Origin: Streptomyces soli
Lineage (GTDB): Bacteria > Actinomycetota > Actinomycetes > Streptomycetales > Streptomycetaceae
Assembly (NCBI RefSeq): GCF_003999195.1
Contig: NZ_RJVR01000088.1
Span: 1-41,860 of the forward strand
Reading direction: 5' to 3'
DNA: 41,860 nt
The position numbers and the translations under genes were made by a program. The notes under the pieces are model-generated. The model made no database searches, was not told where the DNA came from, and saw only the letters and a list, made by a program, of their open reading frames with translations. How positions within the stretch are numbered: the stretch's first letter is position 1; each line of letters begins with the position of its first letter. This document shows positions 36,645 through 41,860 of the stretch, one piece after another.

Positions 36645-37889
36645 ATGTCCTTGAAGCGGATCCTCCCAGCGGCCGGCCCGGCACGGGTCCTCGCGCTTGC
36701 GCAGCTCACCAACTCGATCGGGGACGGCGCGTATTACGTGTGCTCCGCGCTCTACTTCACGCGGGTCGTCGGGCTGTCGGCGCCGCAGATCGGGCTGGGG
36801 CTGACGCTGGCGTGGGCGGTGGGGTCGGTGGCGGGGGTGCCGTTGGGGCATGTGGCTGATCGGCGGGGGGCGAGGGGGACAGCGGTGGTGTTGGCGGTGG
36901 CGACGGGGGTGTCGGTGGGGGCGTTCTTGTTCATACGGTCGTTCGGGCCGTTCGTGGTGGCGGCGTGCTGCTATGCGACGAGCCAGTGCGGCCTGGCGGC
37001 TACCCGGCAGGCGCTGTTGGCGGGGCTGGTGGAGAAGGCCGAGCGGACCGGGGTGCTGGCGTATCTCCAGTCGACGCTCAACGCAGGGCTGGCGGTGGGC
37101 GCCGCGCTCGGCGGGGTGGCGCTGCGGTACGACTCGCGGGCGGCGTATTTGGCGGTGTTCGCGATGGACGCGGTGAGCTTCCTCGCCTGCGCCCAGTTGC
37201 TGCGGCGGCTGCCGGCCGTGGCGGCGGCGGTGGAGGAGACGGCGGCGGGGGAGCCGAGGCTCGCGGTGTTGCGGGACCGGCCGTACGCCGTGGTCACGTT
37301 GCTCAACACCGTGCTGCTGTTGCGGATGCCGTTGCTCAGCCTGGCGATCCCGCTCTGGACGGTGCAGCGCACGTCCGCGCCGAGTTGGACGGTATCCGCG
37401 CTGCTGTTGCTCAACACGGTGGCCGTCATGCTCTTCCAGGTGCGCGCCGCCCGCCGGGTGACCGGCCTCGAGACGGCCGCCCGGACGGTGCGGTGGTCGG
37501 GCGCGGTGCTGCTGGCGTCGTGTGTGGTTTTCGCCATGTCCGGTGCGGGGATGTCCGGTTGGGCCGCCGGGGCGGTGCTGCTGGCCGGGGCGTCGCTTCA
37601 GGTGGTGGGCGAGATGATGCAGTCCGCCGGTTCCTGGCAGCTCGCTTTCGACCTGGCGCCGGACGACAAGCAGGGCCAGTACCAGGGCTTCTTCGGCACC
37701 GGTGTCGCCGTCGCCCGTACTCTCGGCCCGCTGTTGCTCACTGCGCTGGTAGTGACCTGGGGGGTGCCGGGCTGGCTGCTGCTGGGCGGGCTTTTCCTGG
37801 TGGCGGGAGTGGCGATGGGCCCGGCCGCCCGCTGGGCGGAACGCAGTTCTACGCCTGCGCTCGTTCCACTCGCACCGCGCACACCTTGA
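36645..37889 (+). CDS. MFS transporter
   Basis: A 414-residue major facilitator with about 12 hydrophobic segments. After helix 2 the motif GHVADRRGARGTAVVLA is visible. The start MSLKRILPAAGPARVLALAQ leads into a helix with NSIGDGAYYVCSALYF, seen in streptomycete exporters of unknown cargo. It is not the nitrate carrier type (no NarK/NasA nitrate signature), despite its position between nir and nasA genes. The 3' end overlaps the convergent nasA gene by 41 bases. Substrate unknown. Confidence 0.88.
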   Translation: MSLKRILPAAGPARVLALAQLTNSIGDGAYYVCSALYFTRVVGLSAPQIGLGLTLAWAVGSVAGVPLGHVADRRGARGTAVVLAVATGVSVGAFLFIRSFGPFVVAACCYATSQCGLAATRQALLAGLVEKAERTGVLAYLQSTLNAGLAVGAALGGVALRYDSRAAYLAVFAMDAVSFLACAQLLRRLPAVAAAVEETAAGEPRLAVLRDRPYAVVTLLNTVLLLRMPLLSLAIPLWTVQRTSAPSWTVSALLLLNTVAVMLFQVRAARRVTGLETAARTVRWSGAVLLASCVVFAMSGAGMSGWAAGAVLLAGASLQVVGEMMQSAGSWQLAFDLAPDDKQGQYQGFFGTGVAVARTLGPLLLTALVVTWGVPGWLLLGGLFLVAGVAMGPAARWAERSSTPALVPLAPRTP

Positions 37890-39930
37890 ACTCCGGCATA
37901 CGCGAGGCCGGGTCGAGGGCCGGATTTGTCAGCGTGTTGGCCCGGCCCTCGCCCGGCCAGTGAAAGGGCATGAAGACCGTGTCCGGCCGGATCCCCCGGC
38001 TCACCCGCGCCGGAGCCACCGCCCGTCCGCGCCGCGACGTCACGGCGACCGGCTCGCCGTCCGCCACGCCGAGCCGGTCCGCGAGCTGAGGGTGCAGTTG
38101 TACGAAGGGCCCGGGCGCGGCGGCGTTCAGTTCCGCCACGCGCCGGGTCTGGGCCCCGGACTGGTACTGGGCCAGCACCCGGCCCGTCGTCAGGTACAGC
38201 GGATACTCCGCGTCCGGCTCCTCCGCCGAGGGCCGGTGCATCACCGGTACGAACCGGGCCCTCCCGTCCGGCGTCGCGAACCGGTCGAGGAAGAGCCGGG
38301 GCGTACCGGGATGGCTGTCGGCCGGACAGGGCCAGAACACCCCCTCCTCCTCCGCGATCCGCCGGTAGGTGATGCCGGAGTAGTCCGCCGGACCGCCCGC
38401 CGAGGCACGGCGCAGCTCGTCGAAGACCTCCTCCGGGTTCGTGGCGAAGCCTTTCTCCCAACCCAGGTGCGCGGCAAGGACGTTGAGGACGTACAGGTCG
38501 CTGCGTACGCCGTCCGGCGGATCGATCGCCTTCCTGCGCAGCAGCACCCGCCCCTCCAGATTGGTCACCGTCCCCGTCTCCTCGGCCCACTGGGTGACCG
38601 GGAGCACCACGTCCGCCATCGCCGCTGTCTCCGACAGGACGACATCGCACACCGCCAGGAAGTCCAGCGCCGCGATCCGCTCGGTGATGTGGGCCGCGCG
38701 CGGCGCCGAGACCACCGGGTTGGAGCCCATCAGCAGCAGCCCCTTCACGTCCCGCCCCAGCGCGTCGAGCAACTCGTACGCGCTCCGCCCCGGCCCCGGC
38801 AGGTCATCCGGGTCCACGCCCCACACGCCCGCGACGTGTGCCCGTGCCGCCGGGTCGTCCAGCTTGCGGTACCCCGGCAACTGGTCGGCCTTCTGGCCGT
38901 GTTCGCGGCCGCCCTGGCCGTTGCCCTGGCCGGTGAGGCAGCCGTAGCCGGACCGGGGGCGCCCGGCGCGGCCGGTGGCCAGGCAGAGGTTGATCCAGGC
39001 GCCCACGGTGTCGGTGCCCTTGGCCTGCTGCTCGGGGCCGCGCGCGGTCAGCACCATGCCCTCCGGGGTGCCGCAGAAGAGCCGCACCGCCTCCCGCAGC
39101 GCGGGCACCGGCACCCCTGTGATCCGCTCGACCAGCTCGGGCCAGTGCGCCATCGCCGCCGCGCGGGCCTCAGGCCAGCCGTGCGTACGCTCCTCGACGA
39201 ACGCCTCGTCGACCAGGCCCTCGGCCACGACCAGGTGCAGCAGGCCGAGCGCCAGCGCCAAATCCGTCCCCGGCCTCGGCTGCAGATGCAGGTCCGCCTG
39301 CTCGGCGGTCCTGGTCCGGCGCGGGTCGACGACGATCAGCTTGCCGCCGTTCGCCTTCAACTCGGTGAGGTAGCGCAGCGCGGGCGGCATCGTGTCGGCC
39401 AGGTTGGACCCGACCAGGATCACGCAGCCCGTACGGGCGATGTCCGCCACCGGAAAGGGCAGTCCCCGGTCCAGCCCGAAGGCCCGCTGGTGCGCGGCGG
39501 CCGCCGAGGACATGCAGAAGCGGCCGTTGTAGTCGATCTGCGAGGTCTTCAGCACGACCCGCGCGAACTTCCCCAGCGCGTAGGCCTTCTCGTTCGTCAG
39601 CCCGCCCCCGCCGAACACCCCCACCGCGTCCGCCCCATGCCCCGCCCGCACCCGTACGAGCCCCTCCGCCACCCGGTCCAGCGCCGCACCCCACGACGCC
39701 GGTTCCAGCTCCCCGGTGGCCCCACTCCGCACCAGCGGCCCCGTCAGCCGCACCCCCTCCGCCAACAACACCCCCGGCGCGGTTCGCCCCTTCCCGCACA
39801 GGGCGCCCTTGTTCACCGGGAAGTCCCGCTCCACGACCTCCACCGTGCCCCCGGCGGTGGGCCTGAGCCCCATGCCGCACTGCAGCGCGCAGTAGGGGCA
39901 ATGCGTGTCAACGGTGCTGGTCGCGGTCAT
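37849..39930 (-). CDS. nasA: Assimilatory nitrate reductase, molybdopterin subunit
   Basis: A 693-residue molybdopterin oxidoreductase that reduces nitrate to nitrite in the cytoplasm. A 4Fe-4S cluster is bound by Cys11, Cys14, Cys18 and Cys45 (HCPYCALQC … LCGKG). Cys139 in YNGRFCMSS is the probable molybdenum ligand. The C-terminal dinucleotide-binding domain ends with the MPEFKVCAVRV segment. It lacks the extra C-terminal 2Fe-2S domain of some NasA proteins. The ATG at 39930 has no clear ribosome site and is 12 bases from the GlnR-like boxes. Nitrite produced here is used by NirBD. Confidence 0.95.
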   Translation of the reverse strand: MTATSTVDTHCPYCALQCGMGLRPTAGGTVEVVERDFPVNKGALCGKGRTAPGVLLAEGVRLTGPLVRSGATGELEPASWGAALDRVAEGLVRVRAGHGADAVGVFGGGGLTNEKAYALGKFARVVLKTSQIDYNGRFCMSSAAAAHQRAFGLDRGLPFPVADIARTGCVILVGSNLADTMPPALRYLTELKANGGKLIVVDPRRTRTAEQADLHLQPRPGTDLALALGLLHLVVAEGLVDEAFVEERTHGWPEARAAAMAHWPELVERITGVPVPALREAVRLFCGTPEGMVLTARGPEQQAKGTDTVGAWINLCLATGRAGRPRSGYGCLTGQGNGQGGREHGQKADQLPGYRKLDDPAARAHVAGVWGVDPDDLPGPGRSAYELLDALGRDVKGLLLMGSNPVVSAPRAAHITERIAALDFLAVCDVVLSETAAMADVVLPVTQWAEETGTVTNLEGRVLLRRKAIDPPDGVRSDLYVLNVLAAHLGWEKGFATNPEEVFDELRRASAGGPADYSGITYRRIAEEEGVFWPCPADSHPGTPRLFLDRFATPDGRARFVPVMHRPSAEEPDAEYPLYLTTGRVLAQYQSGAQTRRVAELNAAAPGPFVQLHPQLADRLGVADGEPVAVTSRRGRAVAPARVSRGIRPDTVFMPFHWPGEGRANTLTNPALDPASRMPEFKVCAVRVERAQA

Positions 39931-39941
39931 GCGGCCAGCTT

Positions 39942-39979
39942 GCTTCGGCTGTGTTTCGCCCGTTACGCCGACGGGTTAC
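39942..39979. promoter_or_regulatory. GlnR-like boxes before nasA
   Basis: On the plus strand GCTTC-n6-GTTTC-n6-TACGC-n6-GTTAC, each exactly 11 bases apart. This is the same phasing and the same GTTAC/GTTTC elements as at 36173-36210. GlnR regulation of nasA fits established knowledge of streptomycetes; individual half-sites are degenerate. Confidence 0.55.
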
Positions 39980-39997
39980 GCCACCGGCACGGGGCCC

Positions 39998-40732
39998 TCA
40001 GCGGGCGGCCGACCCGGCGGTGAGGCCCAGCGCCTTGGCGACCCCCGTCTCACGCGGGCCCAGGAACTGCGGGTCCGGGGTGAACGCCGCGTCGAAGGCC
40101 GCCTTGCCCGCGCCGGCGATCTCGCGGGCGCCGCCGTAGTACCAGGTGAGGTCGTGGTTCTCGTCCACGCCGACGCCGTATGCGTCGATGCCGGCGGCGG
40201 CGCACAGCGCGAGCGCCCGCCGGATGTGGAAGGCCTGGCTGACGAGCAGGGCCCGGTCGACGCCGAAGATGCGTTTGGCGCGGCTGCACGAGTCCCAGGT
40301 GTCGAAGCCCGCGTAGTCCAGCACGACACGGGACCCGGGTACACCGTGCTGGCGAAGGTAACTCCGCATCGCGCCGGGCTCGTTGTAATCCGTACGGCTG
40401 TTGTCACCGGTCACCAGGATGACGCGTACCTTGCCCGACTCGTACAACTTTGCCGCCGCGTCCAGTCGGTGCGCCAGGTACGGGGACGGCTCGCCGTTCC
40501 ACAGTCCCGCCCCGAAGACGACCGCCACCGGCGCGGCCGGCGCGTCGGCCACCGTACGGATGCGGTCGGCCGCCGAGGCCTGCAGCCAGGTCGCGGGAAG
40601 CAGCGCCAGAACGCAGCCCAGCATGACGGCCTGGAGCAGGCGCCGACGGTCCCGTCTTTCGCGCGGCAACCGCATATGCGGCAGGTGCAAGCGCGACGGC
40701 AAGCGCCTGCGCAACCGCAGTCGTGGCCTCAT
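39998..40732 (-). CDS. SanA/YdcF-family (DUF218) membrane protein
   Basis: A 244-residue protein of the DUF218 fold, as in SanA and YdcF. A very arginine-rich N-terminus (residues 1-32) precedes one membrane segment (LLQAVMLGCVLALLPATWL), so the main domain faces outside. The domain contains VAVVFGAGLWNGEPSPYLAHRL, VTGDNSRTDYNEPGAM and LVSQAFHIRRAL, the usual conserved blocks. GAGG lies shortly before the ATG at 40732. SanA relatives affect envelope permeability; the exact activity is unknown. Confidence 0.9.
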   Translation of the reverse strand: MRPRLRLRRRLPSRLHLPHMRLPRERRDRRRLLQAVMLGCVLALLPATWLQASAADRIRTVADAPAAPVAVVFGAGLWNGEPSPYLAHRLDAAAKLYESGKVRVILVTGDNSRTDYNEPGAMRSYLRQHGVPGSRVVLDYAGFDTWDSCSRAKRIFGVDRALLVSQAFHIRRALALCAAAGIDAYGVGVDENHDLTWYYGGAREIAGAGKAAFDAAFTPDPQFLGPRETGVAKALGLTAGSAAR

Positions 40733-40816
40733 CGATTCACCTCATCTTTGAATCTATGATGATCAACCCCCCGCTCGACTCGACGCGCAGGCCTCCGATG
40801 CGGTTGCATTTCCGTC

Positions 40817-41242
40817 GTGCTCGACCACGACCACTCCCAGTTGCCCTTCTTCGTCTACGGCACGCTCCGCCAAGGCGGGGCCAATCACGCCGGGCTGCTT
40901 CGCGGCCGTACGAAGGTCGTGACCGCCGCCGTACTCTCCGGTGCGGTCCTCTACGACGGCCCCGGCTTCCCGTATGCCGTCAACGCCCCCGAAGGCCGAG
41001 TCCAGGGCGAACTCGTCTTCCCACTGCCTGAGTTCTATTCCGCTGTACTCGCCGACCTCGACCAGTTGGAGGAGTACGTGCCGGGCGCGCCCGACAACCT
41101 CTTCGAGCGCGTCGCCCGAGGCACCCGTACCGAGGACGGCGAACCCCTCCTCGCCTGGGTCTATCTCGCCGCTCCGCTGGAGGAACAGCGGCTGCTCGCC
41201 TCCGGCCGCATCATCCCCAGCGGCGACTGGCATCGGCGGTAG
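40817..41242 (+). CDS. Gamma-glutamylcyclotransferase-fold (AIG2-like) protein
   Basis: A 141-residue protein of the GGCT/AIG2 fold. FFVYGTLRQGGANH is the substrate-binding start of the fold, and DLDQLEEYVPG holds the glutamate expected to act as general base. The start is GTG at 40817; no ribosome binding site is visible, and TGCATT six bases upstream could be a -10. Family members split gamma-glutamyl amine or peptide bonds; the substrate here is unknown. It is divergent from the SanA-like gene. Confidence 0.85.
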   Translation: MLDHDHSQLPFFVYGTLRQGGANHAGLLRGRTKVVTAAVLSGAVLYDGPGFPYAVNAPEGRVQGELVFPLPEFYSAVLADLDQLEEYVPGAPDNLFERVARGTRTEDGEPLLAWVYLAAPLEEQRLLASGRIIPSGDWHRR

Positions 41243-41348
41243 TACCGACGGCAGATCTCACATCGGCCGCCGGGCGGTGTGAAATGGCGGAAACCTCCCG
41301 TCATTTCGGTGCAACGGCTCGGCAACCCCGGCTCGCCACACTCTCTGC

Positions 41349-41860
41349 ATGACGGCACTGGAGTTTTCCGGACCGGAACCCTTCGACAGTACGGCGCAGC
41401 TCATGACCCAGATCACGGCCCAGCCCAGCAGCCAGCTCACCGGAGTCACGCTGCATCGCCGAGGCGAGATCCGTCGTGAGACCTCCACGTCTCCCACGCT
41501 GGTGGCCGTGGCGCACGGCAGCCGTGATCCGGAGGCGCTGCGCACCGCGCAGGCGCTGCTGGACCGGATCCGGGCCGTGCGCCCCGGCCTGCCCGTGCGC
41601 CTGGGGCACATCGAGTTGAACGAGCCCCGGCTGGGTGACACGCTGGCGGGCCTGCGCGGTGATGTGGTCCTGGTCCCGCTGCTGCTGAGCCGGGGGTATC
41701 ACGTCAAGCAGGACATCCCGCAGGCCCTGGCCGGGGCCCCGCATCTGCGCGGCGTCGTCGCCGGCCCGCTCGGGCCGCACCCGCTGCTCGCCGAGGCGCT
41801 GCACGGCCGCCTCGCCGAGGCAGGCTGGCGTGCGGGCGCGGCCCGGTCGGGCGTGGTGCT
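41349..41860 (+). CDS. Sirohydrochlorin chelatase (CbiX/SirB type), cut by window end
   Basis: The first 170 codons of a chelatase that inserts iron (or cobalt) into sirohydrochlorin. After an unusual ~48-residue N-terminal extension the domain begins with LVAVAHGSRDPEALRTAQAL, where the histidine is the metal-binding residue. GHIELNEPRLGDTLAGL and VPLLLSRGYHVKQDIPQAL follow, the second with another active-site histidine. Siroheme is needed by NirB, so its presence beside the nitrate genes makes sense. The start is ATG at 41349, without clear ribosome site; a later start would remove the extension. Confidence 0.9.
   Translation, partial: MTALEFSGPEPFDSTAQLMTQITAQPSSQLTGVTLHRRGEIRRETSTSPTLVAVAHGSRDPEALRTAQALLDRIRAVRPGLPVRLGHIELNEPRLGDTLAGLRGDVVLVPLLLSRGYHVKQDIPQALAGAPHLRGVVAGPLGPHPLLAEALHGRLAEAGWRAGAARSGVV

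Noticed and set aside
36645..37889. MFS transporter as a nitrate/nitrite carrier
   Set aside because: Position suggests it, but the NarK/NRT signature segments are not visible; left as unknown substrate.

Overview
The window is high-GC actinobacterial DNA, almost certainly from a Streptomyces chromosome. Reading frames are strongly GC-biased and GTG starts are frequent. The backbone era – M4 peptidase – leuA – TerB-like – recO – uppS – zur – glyS – dus – ppdK – nirBD – nasA – chelatase follows the order I remember for the Streptomyces core; this was recalled, not searched. I see no tRNA, rRNA, CRISPR array or prophage. The left edge cuts a transposase gene.

Layout. 1-3.4 kb: transposase start, an SDR oxidoreductase, a LysR regulator, an aldo-keto reductase and an F420-type nitroreductase; the SDR and the AKR share a nearly identical operator/promoter module. 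3.4-5.4 kb: a minus-strand cassette of WXG100-like protein, WXG/NlpC-P60 fusion and cysteine-rich lipoprotein, next to an amt relic. 5.8-11.2 kb: era, an M4 protealysin-like peptidase with its emfourin inhibitor, leuA with a leader peptide, and a TerB-like protein. 11.3-12.7 kb: a collapsed MMPL / histidine kinase / response regulator locus. 12.7-16.8 kb: recO, uppS, zur, a deletion scar where znuACB should be (Zur box kept), glyS and a small zinc-finger protein. 16.8-23.3 kb: two drug-efflux style regulator/transporter clusters (TetR-AKR-MFS with a divergent XRE regulator; MarR-MFS) separated by a fused antitoxin/toxin relic.

23.3-29.3 kb: dus, a MITE-like element, a GH63-like glycosidase and ppdK. 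29.4-32 kb: an SDR, a truncated lipoprotein, a wrecked sugar ABC operon with a GH3 glycosidase fragment, and a small Rv0909-type antitoxin-like gene. 32-41.9 kb: assimilatory nitrate/nitrite reduction (nirD, nirB, an FAD oxidoreductase, nasA), an MFS transporter, a SanA/YdcF protein, a GGCT-fold protein and the start of a sirohydrochlorin chelatase. The chelatase fits the siroheme need of NirB. 11-bp phased GTTAC/GTTTC motifs upstream of the nitrate genes suggest GlnR control.

The most striking overall signal is repeated in-place collapse of multi-gene accessory loci (amt, MMPL-kinase-regulator, znuACB, antitoxin/toxin, sugar ABC plus GH3) while flanking core genes stay intact. This suggests a lineage undergoing gene loss. 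The best candidates for less-described biology are the WXG / NlpC-P60 / lipoprotein cassette and the mirrored LysR operator pair.
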